Shown piece after piece: positions 26,501 to 41,500 of a stretch of 64,000 nt of DNA. The stretch is taken from the NCBI GenBank assembly GCA_023055505.1, contig JALIRH010000010.1:6330001-6394000 (forward strand), in the 5' to 3' direction. Each line of letters opens with the position of its first letter. Positions within the stretch are counted from its first letter, which is position 1. Under the pieces are notes generated by a model. That model was not told where the DNA came from, made no database searches, and saw only the letters and a program-made list of their open reading frames with translations. Position numbers and translations under genes: made by a program. The DNA is from Callipepla californica brunnescens (Eukaryota; Chordata; Aves; Galliformes; Odontophoridae).

Positions 26501-29500
26501 GGCTGCTCTACCACTTCACTGAATACATGTTTTTTTCTCATTTTAATTCCAGGTAAGTAATAGGCTTTGTCCAATTCTTTTTCATACTTTATGTTTTAAA
26601 AATTGATAGGAAGTACTTATCACAGTGGATATGTTTTATTCTTAAATAGTGTATTTTTAACTAAAGCTACAGAGCCTCATTTAGATTCCAAGAATCTTTT
26701 AGCACAGGCAGAAACATGACTTGCTTAAATAGCATGGGCAATTATGCATACTGAATATTATTAAAACCAGATTTATAGTGTGTATATAGACTGAACTAGA
26801 CATATGATTAATCAAACACAGTTAAATGAACTTTTTTAAAATCTTTTTTTTTTTGTGAATAACTGTACTCCTCCAAAAATGTTTTTAAGACATTAGATTA
26901 AAACATCACAATGTTTTCAGCACATTGTTTTACAGCCTGTTACAAACCAGTTATTTAATAAAGTCAAACATCTGCAGAAGTGCTATGTAAGTAGATAAGT
27001 AGAAGAGTACTTATACACCTGATGTTGGAGAAAGGTGTATAAACAAATTTGGTTTTTTTTTTCGCAGCATCTGGGAACTTTGTAGAGCACTGCACACAGT
27101 GTGAAACAGGTATTATGTACTCCAGCTGAACATTTTCCAAGGATTCTTGAAGAGATTGCATTTTTTCTCTTAAACGGAAGAAATATTAGACTGAATGATT
27201 AGAAGAATAAATTGAGTATTAAAAGAATGATTAGAAAATGAAAATATATTTTACATTGTATGTTGGATTTGAACAATTTGCAAGATTCTTTTGGATCTTT
27301 ACTCCAGATATTTTTTTTCTGGACTGAATTCATGTACCGCTGTAACCAACATGCACACCTCCCATCAAGCATAAATGGTTACTTAAACCAAATTGTATTG
27401 AGAATTAGGCATGTCTCTCTGAATGGCTGAGAGTGTGAGAGTTAGTTTTCAGTTTTGTATTTGGGTTCCTCTAGATGAAAGGCCAGTGTGCTAATCTGCA
27501 AATCTTACATAAATGCAATTTAAGTGACATCATAATGGTGTCACTAAATGAGTAACTTTTAAAAATATCTGGAAATAGACAAGGTATTCATGTATGAAGC
27601 ATCTCTTCGTAAAAGTAGTTTGAAAGATGTATAAGCACCAATCGTGCACTCTTTGTCTTTTGAACAATATAATAAGGCAAAAAGTAACATTCTGCAATGT
27701 TTTGAAAACATGAGAAATGGACTGTATTTTATTTGGGGAGATCTGGAATTCTTGCTTCCTCTTGATAATATTAAAAGCTTTGTGAATCTGTTTTTACAGG
27801 TATCTACTTGTTTCCTCAGATACTTGTTTGATGGAGTATACAAATTTCATGTTAGCTGTGAATGGATGAACTGCCTAGAATTCAGTCATCTTTTTTTACT
27901 GCACTTGCAGGTTTTAACTTACCTATTCACGGTAGAGGCTGACATGACTGTAGATTGTTTGTGGATGATAGGGGAAGGTGGAGGGTGGCAGACTTGCATT
28001 TTCTCTTTGTAGAAGAGGTCTGGTTAAGTCCAGGAAGTGTTTAGGAAATAGCTACTGGCTTGACCTCCTTAGGAGGAAGGTAATGCAGGACTTCTTTCCT
28101 CAATAAGGAAGATTTTAGTCAAATAAATCTTGATCCAGTACTCTACTTTAGGAGGTTTCTGGGGCCGTTTTTTTTTTATTGGAATGCGTTCTCTTTATAC
28201 TTAGTCATCTGAAGATGGATTCTGGTATAGCAACCATATACTGCTTGACCTGTCAAAATAAATGCTTCTAAAAACATTAAACCAACATGGCTTCCTACCA
28301 TTTTTATTGTGTATCAAAATGATCTCACAGTATATAAATAAAATAAAAATTACACTAACTGTATGGAGGTAGGAGGAGTGGGATTTTTTTCTATCCTGTG
28401 TTGTTCCAGTCTCTACAAGCCATCTAATTTTACATAATAGTTTGTATACAAAACTGTCAATTACCTTGGAAATGTATAGCACTATGTTGCATAGTGGCCA
28501 TTAATGGTAGTTGGAATCTTTCCGTGTGTGTGTATGAGAGTGAGTAATGACCGTGCAGAGCTTTTTAGAAAACCTTTTAAAAACTCAGTAGTTTAATGTA
28601 CTTGGTCATTACTTGTCCCTCGTATAGTTTGACAAGGTTTAGCGCACGATTTATGTTGCACTCTGTCTTCCTTCTCTCTTCAGTTCTTGAACAGATCTTT
28701 GATATGTTTTTCAGTTTTTTCTTGCCATCTTTGAACATCTAACAACCTTCATAGAGTAACCAAGGAAATTGGCTGTGTTTAGTGTCCTACTCTGCTCAAA
28801 ATCCTTTTCTGTTGGCAGAAATCCTTTGGAAAAAGACAGCTTTTTTCATCAATTGAAAAAAGTGCTTGGCCATTTTCTAGCTGTAGTACTTTAGTCTCCT
28901 CTTGAATAAATTAGGCTTCTAGAAGTCAGAACTTAACCTTCAGACTGTGTTATCAAGCCTTGAAGTATATCAAGAGCATTGCTGAATAGTTATTTCTATG
29001 TGTAGTAAATCCTTTACTTGTGCTATATTGCTGTATATGAAGGAGAAACTGGTGCTGGTGATAGTCCTGTGTTAAAAAACAAAATTCACATACTTACATG
29101 CCTTTTGTGTGAGACTTCTAGTATGCCACAAGCAGAAGTCTGAAAAATTTGTGAATTATTTTTACTTTTGATAAAGTAAATGGGTACTAATGGGTACTGC
29201 CATACCCCACCCATCATCACTTCTTGTTTGGGCCAGGAACAAAGGCAAAGACCCATCCTGAAAAAATGCCATTCGCCTTAAGGACTTAAAAAAGAAGTTT
29301 TTTATATAATCAAAATTATATGATCAAAATTTTTAACCAATATAAATCTATTTTAATACTGAAGATTTTATCTTGGCTCCAATTCATCTTAGTCGCTAAC
29401 ACCTGGTATTGTATTCCAGAAGCTTCTTTTTCAGAGTTGCACTAATTAAGATGCTTTCAGTCTTTTATTTATGATTACATATTTCAGGGCAACTTGTTTT

Positions 29501-32500
29501 CCATAGCTTAAAGTTGTTGCATGAGAAGAGATTTATTCTGGTACAGTGCAGTGCATAATTGGTGCCTAAGGAACAGTACAAAGCATGACAAATCAAACGT
29601 TTCAAGAATACATATCCAACTTCTAAAGCCAGATTTGTGAAGTTTTTTGTTTGTTTGCTTAAGAAGTGAATGTTTTAATGGACTTGGAACTCTGAATCCA
29701 TGAAGGCTTAGAGAGATGAGGCGTCTTACTCCTCATTTGCATTCTGTCTAGTAAGGTATTTTGTCTCCTCTCTCTGGCAGATCATAATCTCTAGCAGATC
29801 TTGGACTGCGGACTTGTAGCTCTACAAATACATCTGCTTGGACATCATAAGTAACTTGGGGAATCATCTGTGGTGTCTTTCTTTCCAATACTTAGCACAA
29901 CCCTGTGGTTACAACTTTGTAGTGTTTGTTTCATTGCTGTTACCTTTTCCATTTATCACCAGTAAAATTCTTATGAAAAACAGAGAAGCATTCAGTTGAC
30001 ATCCTCAATGCTCTTCCTATGTTTCTTACTAGAATCCTCATTCTCTAATGCTCAGCATACCATGCTTTGCAGTCTTTTTCATTGTTACATGCTGTATTGT
30101 TCCCACCTCCAACTTACCCTAACATAGCACTATTTTCTTCTTAGACCACTTACTCTGCTTTTTTTGAACCAGTCAATTCCCTTTTCCAAGAGATTGGCAA
30201 TTAAATGGTAGTGGGACTGAATCTAATTTGGAGCCTTCTACTTGTCTTCTGGTAGTTTAACAGCCAGACATAGCAACTTTTCAAATTATCCATGAGCTGC
30301 ATATACAAACTCTGGATGTTTTTCTTCACATGGTCATATTGATTTCTGGCTGTTGTTGGGTTACTGTTTGATAAGACTTTTAGAAAGATTGTAACACATT
30401 AAATACTTAAATCTATGATGATAGGAATGTGCCTTGTAAATGGTGAAGAGTGAAAACAGCTAGACAATACAGAAAACCTCTGGAAGTAGGATATCACAGC
30501 ATGTGAAGAGTTGAGAAATTTATAGGCAAATTCTTATTTTTCTTGTTTAAATGAAGAATGATCAGTCTACATACCTCATTTTCCTTTCAGAACAAATGGT
30601 TACAGGTAAATATTATCAAAATACCTTGAATTTCTGAAATGACTAGTCTCTATTACTACGTCATCCACTTAAAATAATCTTCTTGTTCCACTCATTTTAG
30701 TAACTATCTTTTCCATTAAATGGCTATTAAGTTGTTACTAGTAATTACAGAACCTACATTCTATGCCTTGGTGCCCCCTGTCTTGTCTGTGTTCCTGTTG
30801 TAGCTTGAATTTGTCTGCAAAATTTTATGATTTTTAGAGACTTAGTTTTTCTCTGCTTTAGGAGATCTGCTATGCAGAGAAACTAGCAACATAGGATGAA
30901 AACCTTGGTAGAAACAATAGGTACTTCTTTTTATAGCTGAAACACACAGAGCAGCCAGAACGTGGCAGTAGCAGATTTTCTTTCTCTTGTGCCGGAACAC
31001 AGCATTCTATTTATCTCTGACAAGTGAAGGATATGTTGGACAAACTGCAACATTAAATACATAAATCCTCTTTTAAATAATGTTAACACTTTGACACAAA
31101 TAGGGACAAGCTATTCAAACATAAGACTGATAAATTTCTGCCTTTAACTTCACAGTGCCCAGAAAACAAAACCCATCAGTATATTTTAGTGGCTTTATAC
31201 TAAAATTTCTTTCTCCTTTTATCTTCATATGTGACTTCATTGGAAAATGTAGTAGTATGTAGATAACTTCTGTCATGTTTCTAGCTTGGGGAGTAATGCA
31301 CACTGATGTATTGAGAACCATTTTTTATTTTATACTCATTTACCATTTCAAAGACTTTTTTTTTTTTTTTTTTTTTTTTTAAATGAAATACTGAAGTTCT
31401 TCCTTAAGTCAGGTTCTTTGAATTCTCCAATATGATTTTTCCATCACATACGCTGGAAGAGACCTTAAAGGTCATCTCATTCCAAGATCCCTACTGTGGA
31501 CAGGGTTACCATCCTCTGAATCAGACACTAGATCAGGTTGCCTAGTGTCCCATCCAACCTTGAACATCTCCAGGGAAGCGACATCCACAACTTCTCTGGG
31601 CAATCTGTTCTAGCACCTCCACTCTCTAAGTAAATTTCTTCCTCATATCTAATCTAAATCTCCCTTCTTTTAGTTTTAGACCATTCTCCTTGTACTATCA
31701 CCATCAGACTGTATAAAAAATCTGTCTTGCTCCTGATTAAAAGTTCCCTTGAAGTCCTGTAAAGCTGCAGTGAGGTCTCCCTGGAGCTGTCTCTTCTCCA
31801 GGCTGAACAAGCCTGGCTCCATCATCCTTTATTTGTAAAAAAAAAAGTGCTGCAGCCCTCTGATAATCTACATAGCCCTTCTCTAGACCTGCTCCAGCAG
31901 TTTCACATTTTTCTTGTTCTAGAGTCCCCAGATTTGGATGCAAATGGGACCTGATAAGGGCAGAATAGATGGGGACATAGATGGGGACAAGCACCTCCCT
32001 TACCCTACTGGCCACCCCTCTTTTGATGCAGTCCTGGATACATTTGGGTTCCTGAGCTGCAAACACAGCTGGCTCATGTAATGCTTTTCAGCCATGAGAT
32101 CCTTCACAGGGCTTCTCTTAGTGAGTTTGTCTCTCAGTCTATACAACTCTGAGACTGCCACCGCTCAAGTGCAACACCTTGCCCTTGGCCTTGTTGAACC
32201 TCATTATGTTCATGTGGGCCTGCTTCTTAAGCTTGACAGGTCCCTTTGGATGATGTCCCTTGCTCTTGTTAAATTGACCCTGAGATTTGGTAGCCCCCAG
32301 GGAAGATAATAGGACATAGAGCATGTACATTTGGCCTAAATAACTAATTCTTTATAATGTGAACTGTATTGTTTGGACATAACTATATAAAAAAGCGTGG
32401 ATATTTTGACACTAAGACATAGTGTTGTAGTAGAGTGGGCTGTAGTTTGCTTATAGATGTACATGTTCTAAGGCTATATTATGTCACGTTCTCCACTAAT

Positions 32501-35500
32501 TTTTAATTTTACTTCCTCTTGGCTAGAGAATTCTCAAGTTTCACTGCATTGTCTTCATTGTTTTCTTATGTAGGTCACTCCAAAAGTATTCCTCCTATTT
32601 ATTTCCATGGAAACTACGACAAATACAAGGAGCACAGTAACACTGTTTGATAGAGGGAATTTTCTACAAAACTCTTATTTTTAAACATAGTTGCTGTCAT
32701 TACTTCTGCATTTTTGCCAGCAATAAACATGACCTTGCATGCTATGTTCTTGAAACTGCGCCAGTGGAGGTGACCCACTATCAATATCACCACTGCTGAA
32801 ACACACTACCTACCATCTCATCACTGTACTCACGTCCACTGTTGGGTCTCTGTAAATTCTCAGTGAATATTTATGAATGTCAGTGGATGCCATTTTTTCT
32901 GCATGGAAGAATTCATTGTTACTCCTTTGCTTTAAAGGGATTGTCCATGTCAGACTCTATTGTGTCAGACTGCCCCTCCACTGCCACCTGTCACACAGCA
33001 ACAGCATGTAATGGGGTGTTGGTGGGAAAGTTCACCCTCTACTACTATACCTCTAGTGTCCACAACATCCAGGTTTTGGGCCAACATAATAAAATGGAAG
33101 ACATTTCTTTTTGAGTAGTCCTCTTACATTTTTAGTGGATAAGATGTAGATCTCCATAATTGAGATCTACATATCTATGTAGTGGGTTAAAAATAGCCAA
33201 TGATCCATGTGTACAATCTACTGAGTTTGAAAAGTGATCTACGTTTCATTAGCTGGTTGTAAATAAATGGTACACAGAAGTCAGGAACAAGGTAACTTTT
33301 ACCTTTCTTGTGGCTAGGAGAATTTTCAGGTGCTTTTCTGTGTCAGATGTTAATGTATATATTTATCACTACTCAATAACGTAATGCTATTCCATGGAAT
33401 TCTATTACTTAATTATTTTTTGTCTATATTGTTTAAATTCTTTCGTAGCTTTCTAGTTATTCATATGCACTTTACAAGTTGTACCTGAAATGCCTTTTCA
33501 GCTGCTTTTTTTTTTTGAGATATCCGTAGTGTAAAAATGTTATAATTTGTGACTATTTATTTAAATAAATTTTTCTGTATTCCTTGCCAAATTCATATCA
33601 TTTTTAGGGGCTCCATTACATTTTTTTTTATAGATACCTCTGCATTTGTTACTCTTGATTTGTTGTGGTGATGGCCGATTATGGTTTAACTTTCAGTCTT
33701 TAATCTATATGTTATTTATTACTGCAATTCCTATTTAAAGTACGACGATCTTTACAATGTGATTTTTGGTATTTAATGGTCTATTTGTAGTAACTGTGCA
33801 AAGAGTCATCCAACTATAGTTACATATTTAAGAATATTACTTGTTTGCTTTAAAAATAGTTGTATAGTTAATTGTCCGAAGTGTAGGAGTTGCTTTCTCT
33901 AGATGTTTACTTTTGAACAATTTTATATAGAAATCTCAAATATTTTGTAGCTTTTATTACTATTTATAACTATTTTTTGCTTCTGAAGATTTACATGTAT
34001 AAATTTTGGGATAAAATAATGATATTAATATTTTGACTTTCTTGTCTTTCAAGCCTTGTTTCTCTTCAGTTTTACTGATGTTGTCTTTGAGATGATTGCA
34101 AGTCAGCACAGTCCTTATTCTGCTATTTTTTCTATCATAATGTAATCATAACCTTTGTTTAAAAGAACTTTGCTGGTATATTTATGTACATAGCTTATTA
34201 TAATTTATTATAATTTGGAGTTCTGCATAATTTAGCCTTTTTTTAATTTTTTTATAATACAACATATTTACACATCTATAGCAGTAGTCATATGAGGAAG
34301 TCTAAGTGCTTTACAAATCTTAATGAGTTCAATCTGTTACTCAGCTGTACAGAAACATTTAATTTTACATGCCCTATATACTATAAGGAAACTGAAAGAC
34401 TAATGATGAGTTGCCCAAACTCAGATGAAAAATGCATAATTTGAAACTTATATTGGCACTTTTTTGCCTACAGGAAATCTCAATCATTTTTTACTACTTT
34501 ATCACGTTAGTATTTAAAAGCTTAAATGTTTGGTGGTGGTGCCTTAATTAATTAATTAAAAAAATAAATATTTCACAGTATAGTTGTTAGATAACTCTAA
34601 GAAAAATTTCACGTGTTTTGTGTCATGATTGGATAACCAGGCAACTTTCCTAGACTACTCCTTTCTTGGCACAGGGGTCACTCTGCAAGACAGAGACTTA
34701 GCTGCTATTAATCTTTTCACAACTTTTAGGTCTGTAACTTACTCAGAAACAGATAAATGTGTACAAAGTTTATTTTTGTTCACATATTAGAACAGATCCC
34801 TTTTCCTTCAGGTAACTGCTTACTTCTTTGGCATTTGCTATCCTTTTTTTTCTGTATCTGGAGTCTTCACTTACATTCAGTGTCTTTAGCTGGTTCTCCC
34901 TAGTCTTCTTTGTATGTCTTATGTCATTCAAAGTGCTCAACTTCCCTTTAAAACTTATAATAGTCCTATTGTAAGAGGTGGCTGTTTCGTGTTTCATCTA
35001 GAGTGTCCAGTCTTCTTGCCTTGCCTGTATTTTATTATATTTCTTTTGTGTATTTCAAGAAGAAAGCAAGGCATTTCAGAACTTCAGAGCTACAGAATAA
35101 AAACTGTTGCTGGCAGTATCCTATCAACCTTAGGAAGGAAAATGTTAGAAATACAGGCAGTGCATGAAGGATAGAGATTTAAATCTTATGTTTGTATCAC
35201 CAGTGCCACTATATTTATGCTCTTCTGCCTCTTGAAGCTATAATCTGCTTCACATAAGAAGTCTGGATTCAATGTTACCAGTATTTCACATGGATATGTT
35301 TCTCGGTAACATACTAGAACTCAAATGTGCCGCCTTCTCCTGCGTACAGGCCTGCAGGTAATTGTCCCTAGTCACTGAGTAACTGTTGTTGCTTGCCCAG
35401 TAATGAGCATTTATAGGGAGGCACAGAAATCCTGCAGTGCATTATGAACCATACTTCAGAAGAGAGATTCATAACCTTGAAGACCACAATTTTGGGTTTG

Positions 35501-38500
35501 CATGCCTAAAATGCTAATGAATTCTCTGCTGTTTTTGTGCATGCTTCATTTCTCTGTGTTTCTTCCTCGCAGGGACATTTACAGCACAAATTTTTGAAAG
35601 CTCTTGTGGCAAGAAAGATAACAGTTGCTTTGCAACAAGCAGCTACATCATATAGTTGTGCAATTTTTTATTTTTATTTTAATGGCAGATTTAGATTTCT
35701 GCTAACTGTAATAATCCTTTCATCCTAGAAATTTTCCTTTTGGAGGGATGCTGGGAGCTGGCCTTTTAAAGACATGCTGGAATATTTGAGAAGAAAGCGT
35801 TGCATTCACATAGCAAACTTTACCAAAGCTTTTTTGTTATTGTTGTTTGTACGTTTTTTCTTTTATTTTCTTTCTAGGTATTCGTGAGTTAATCTGTCCT
35901 TAAATGCTTCTATGAATTAAAAATTTCCAGATTGTCTTAAAAGGGAGGTCTCTAAAAAGCTATTGCTAGAAGTCATAAAATAGTTTGAGATGCCAAAAAT
36001 TTCCTAGTGCTTCCTTTGTAGTTCAAATGAACTTCAAATTCCCCTGCCCTCTGCCAACATAAATAAGTAGGAGAAACAAACAAACCAAACCGAAGTATTG
36101 TCTAGCAGGGGGCAAGGTTAGAAGACAGTAGAACAAATGCTTCAGGCAAATAGCCTGACAGAAGATAGCAGGGAATGCTGGAGAAGTCCAGCACCCTAGA
36201 GGATAAAACTCTTTGAGGCCTGATTCTGTGTACAATAAAAGTGCGCTTAACATAAATTTTAAATATAAATTTTAAAATGTACGATTATTTATTTATGGGG
36301 GAAAATATGTTGTAAAAATTACAAGCTCGAGTTAGATACTTGTGTCTTTATTTATAGAAGTGGCTTGATTTTCATGGCTATACAGGAGTAATAGAAATCC
36401 TGTAACTGTCAGGTCATTTGATGTAGGCACCCAAATGAGGACCCATGTGTTCTATACTTCTTTTTCTCTTGGATCTACCTGGCTTTTTTCACACGTCAGA
36501 ACACAGAGTTTGAAATTTGAAACTGCTCAGTATAGGGTACGGTCTTTCCATATGTTTATGTCATTTCTGCAGATTGGAACTTCCAGAACAGATGGCTTGA
36601 AAATTCTGAAGAATCAGACTTGGACACTCTTAAAAGTCTAAGAAACACATTATTTAATTATTGTAGTGGGAAAGATGGTTGAGTGTGGAAGAAGACTTGA
36701 GAGAATAGAATTCAGCTTTTTTTTTTTTGCTCATTCCACACTGATTGCTCTATATGCTTTTTTACTTTCTACTCTTTCTTTTCATCAGTTTCTGATTTTT
36801 TTTTCTTCTTGTGATTTTCTACTTTAATAGTGTCTCCTTTCCCTTTTCTTTGTTAAATTATAAGTTACATTTTTAAACATTTATTTTACATTCTGAGTTA
36901 AGACGATGAGTAAAATAGAATAATGTATTTTGAAGCAAAATTTCTTAACAATAGCATATTTGGAGGAATTAAAGATAAATTGCACATACTTCTGTGAATT
37001 TGGATGGCTTTTAAAATATTGAAAAATGGAAAGAAAATGTGTAGGAAAGTTGTACCTCCTTGTCTAGTCCTGTAGGCACTGAAAATTGTGGATGCTCATC
37101 CTGCTCAGCTTTGTGCTTTCCTCTTTTAAGGTGATCTTGGAGTTGCTAATTTGTTACCTCTAGTGGCTTAAATGTAAAGTACTGAATTTTTTTTTCTTTT
37201 TCTGGCCTTGAGAAGGGCTAAAATCACTGTATTTATAAATTAGACAGGAAAGACAATTTGAGCATGACTGAGGCAGCTTCTTTTTTCTTGCAGTCTACTA
37301 ATAGTCAAGGCAAATTACATAGCTGGTTTTAGGAGTAAGCTGTAGAGTGTATGGTAATGACAATGATAATATTAGCTTGCTCTCAAATAGAAGTTCTTTT
37401 CTTGTGTGCTACTTTCTGAAAAAAAAAAAAAATAGGGAAAAAAGAAAGAGAGAGGATGACTGCCTAACCTAATGTGTAATGATAACTGCTAATAAGAATG
37501 AAAAAGTAGCCACTCAAGCATTCTTATACTTGTGGGAGGTTAACATAACTGCATCTTCAGCAGTCTTATAAGTGTTGCATCATCCTTTACTTCTTGGAAG
37601 AGTATTTATTACAGCACATTTGCAAGGACAAATGAGGTGTTGATTTGCTCCTTTTTCATGTGTCTCACTCCCTGTGGAACGAGTGCATTCCCAGCAAATC
37701 TTACACTAGACACAGCAGAAAATGTGGACTGACTAACTTTTTCTAATTAAAATCCCTCAAAGTTTCCTTTAAATGATGAGATTTACACCATCACATTCAA
37801 TTCATTAAACTGAAACTGGAAAAAATTCTTAAGGGTCTTTTAGGTAACTGCTTGTCTATTGTCTCCTGCTGTACTTGAATCTTTTACAAGGAAGTGAAAA
37901 ATTGCAAAGCATTTGTATTTTACAACTTAGCTCATGTCACAGCTGTGAGCTGAGGTGATCAGCTGTCCAAGACTTGTGCAGGATTTATATGCCTATACTG
38001 AGAAACCTAAGTGAGAAAACTCTCAGAGAATAGAAACTCTTTTATTTTGTTGTTATTTTGTTTTGTTTTAGCTGTGCTGCTGTAGTCCAAGGCCACCTTC
38101 AAGGCTTTCCTTTCCCCAGGCTGAATGGCTGCAGGCAGCTCATTATCATGACTTGTGTTGCTGTCTTCAGCATTTTAAAAAGACTTTTTCTATTTCTCCA
38201 GCAATAAGAATCTAGTTATCTGCACTGCTACTCTTTACCCTTTTAGAAAGAGTTTCTCTAAAAATGATCCACCAAGGGCCTCAGCATGGCCTGTATGTGC
38301 TCTTGCTGTAAAACAAGCCCAGCACCTAACTTGATAAGCACCTGGAGAGAACTGTAGTTGCTGGTGCATACTGGCAGTTTCCACAGCCAGTATACTAATG
38401 TGGTTTCTCATCCGGACATAACTGAAATCACGTGGAAAATATCTAGAACACCACTTAATCTTATTTCCCCTAGAGTAGCCTCACTCCTTTCTGGCACTTC

Positions 38501-41500
38501 AGACTGTAAATTTCTTTAGATCCATTCTGACACAGATTTATTGGAGAGACTAAGGAAGCTGTCCCTGTCCTGTAGTACTTCCCAGAGAAGGACACGTTTT
38601 AGTCTAGGAGGCTGCTTTGTCTACTGAACTGTACAGCCCACCATCCCATTCACAGTGTACCCAGCTATACTTTTGAATCCCTGTGAATACTGCAGGTATG
38701 TATATACTTAATGCTGATCTATCCTTATCTGCAGACCACAATTTGCGTGTGTCTGGCATAGGGTTTGAAGTTGTTGTGTATGAATTAAGATCATGCTGCC
38801 AGAAGACTATGTTGTTACCAGTCCAACTTCTTCAGTGGTAGGAATGCTGCCAGAGCTTGCAAAAAAAGCCATAGCCATCAGCCATAGCAGTTTTGCCAGT
38901 ATTGATCTTTAATTTAATATTGATGTGGCCTTTTCTATTAAATGTAAGTACTTGGCTGTAGCTTAGGCTGGTGGTGACTTTGGATTGACTTTTTCTGAGG
39001 CCTGACTGTTTTCTGTAGCAGACTCTGCTTTGAGCAAGTCAATTCATAAGCAGAAAGAGATTTTCTCCGCTTCAGAAGTGTCATGGCAAGGATGACTGAA
39101 CCTCATGTGGAAATCCTGAGCTGTTAGCTATTTGTTAGCTGAAATATTAAAGAGAAACATTATGGATTTCATGCTGATGTGCTGCGCTGTGCCAAAGTTT
39201 GAACAGAATTGTTATATATGTCATTACATAGTGAAAAGTGATTTTTTGGAGAGGAGTAAGGTGAGAGTGTGTTTTTTAATATGTAAGTGATTTTCAAAGG
39301 GAGTCCAATTTCTTGCTCAGATGTTAGGACAGCATGGGTGAACAGGCCTGTTTTTTTGTTATTTATTTATTTTCAAAGTAATTTTTGGTGGGATATTTGT
39401 CATTAGTTGGAGGAAATAAAGTGTCGGGAAATACTGTTATAACTCATAGCTGATTTTTCTACCACCTTTGGCATAAGACAGATAAGTAGTTGCAGTAACA
39501 AGTTAGGACAAGAGTTTGTGGCTGAGTGTTCCTTTGATACTTGAAATGAGCATTAGTTTAGTAAGGTAGAAGCAGAATCCTGACCTACAATGATGCACGC
39601 ATTTATCTTTAAAGAACAAACTTACGACTTAATGAAAGGTTTTCAAAGGTTTTTAGGTTTTCTGAGTGGATTTCAGGTAGGATGTGGCATATTTCAATAG
39701 ATACGCATTCCAAAATAAGGTGAATAAACTGCTTAATCTGATTCACTGATTCAGTTTCCTTCAGAGAAACAAAACAAAGCTAACAATATCTAAATTGACA
39801 TGCCTTCTTTCCAGCAGTCAGTATGCAGTAAGATTTCCTCATCCTTTTCTTTTGAAACTAAGCATAAGCAGGTTTAGCCAAAGATTGACCTCTTAAGGAA
39901 CTTAGTGGACAATCAGCTCTTCAGGGCTATAAAATGTGTGCCTATGTTAAATTCTTACTGAAATTAAAAAGTCAAAATGACAAAGATAGGTCATGAAAAT
40001 TTGTATTGTCTCCTTCCCTCTTTCCCCAGCAAATAATAGAATAAAGAAACTTCTACTGAGATTAAAAAAAAGTCTTCTTTGCACAATGTTTTTTACGTGT
40101 ACATCTTTCAGAACATTTTGTTTTCTTGGTCTCCATGTAGTGTTTGTTTTCCATGTTCATGTTTTTGGTTTTATTCTTGTGTATATGTTCAACTAAAAAT
40201 TAAAAATAAAACAAAAACTCATAGTTCCTGTTCTTGTTAGTGACAACTTGAAGTTCTGTAGCATCTCCTATTTCTATTGTCTACAGAACTGTGAGCACCA
40301 TACTTCTGTTCTCTTAACTAGCTCTGAATTTCTGTAATTCTGCATTTGTAGAGTCCTTCAGTTCCATTGCTTATCCTCTATGGTTTCTTCTTTAGCTTAC
40401 ATAAGATTATGCTGTTTGTTTATCAAACCATTACAACTCTTTTAAAGTGGATGGACTAATCTACTCTGTAAATTCTAAACTAAAGATTAAATTTATGGAT
40501 ATTTCAGCTTTTTTATTTATTGCAGGTAATTAAAGTGTACAGCGAAGATGATAGTAGCAAAGCTCTGGAAATCCCAAGTGATATAACAGCCAGGGATGTA
40601 TGTCAGCTGTTAATACTGAAGAACCACTATATTGATGACCACAACTGGACACTGTTTGAAGAAATTACTCATGCAGGCTTAGGTAAGACATTCTTCTGTA
40701 CAACAATATGACAGTAAATAAAGTTGTTGTATTTTTAAATTTTTATTACACAGAGGTGTAATTGTAATAAGCTTGGAGGAAAAAATACATGAAAGAGTGT
40801 GTGTGAATTTGATCTTGAGGAGGGAATGTTGTTTCTTTTTTCCTTACTTTTTTATAGCATTTCAGTAAGGTGAATTTTATCACACTGCTTCATCTGCTTC
40901 TGTAAGAGAGATCTGGAAGATACTGACCATTAAGGTTCTCTCTGCAAATTCTTCTTGCTCTCCCTTGCTTTTCTTTGGCAGTTCTTTCCCTTTCACTGGT
41001 ATTTCCTGCTTATCTCTAGCAAGAGGAGGGATATTTTTATTACAAATAAAATATTTGTTATTCCCAGCATGTCTGAATGAAATCTCTGACATCAAGGACA
41101 AAAAACGGTTACACTGTGCTATCCTTTTTGGGCAGTAGAACTCAAGTCTTCACAAACATCATCAGAGTAGGCTATCTATTTTTCAATGTAGCCAGTTTGG
41201 CTAGATATACTGTGACTCTGGAAGGGTCCAGGGAAAAAACAACACAAACCACTCTTCTAAACTTACAGCTGTGGACGAGAGAATTATGCTTAATTGATTT
41301 TATGCTCAATATTCAAAGTTGCTAGAAACAACACTCTGAATTCCTTCCATACCACTGATGCTTTCCTAGTGAGGAAAACAAAAAACAACCCACCTCTATG
41401 TATATTGTACAGACATACAGGTTAAAGGTCTACTACATGGCTTCAGATTATGATTATCACTTTGAATTCTGGTTTCTGTTCCTTTTCATAATATACAGAA

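Larger units (their letters stand above)
7079..40525 (+). other. GRB14: GRB14 intron 2 (33.4 kb)
   Basis: The largest intron in the window, AT-rich, with all recognised CR1 and mariner copies plus several simple repeats (listed separately). Outside these elements I see no coding exon, RNA gene or clear regulatory motif. Open frames up to about 125 codons occur (for example 20671-21048 on the - strand) but are AT-rich, unrecognised and consistent with chance. Confidence 0.85.

Noticed and set aside
31356..31380. T25 run as the poly(A) tail of a processed pseudogene on the - strand
   Set aside because: No gene-like sequence lies to its right before the CR1 copy, and no target-site duplication is visible.
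31737..32066. 109-codon open frame on the - strand
   Set aside because: It lies within the antisense CR1 3' fragment and is explained by the repeat.
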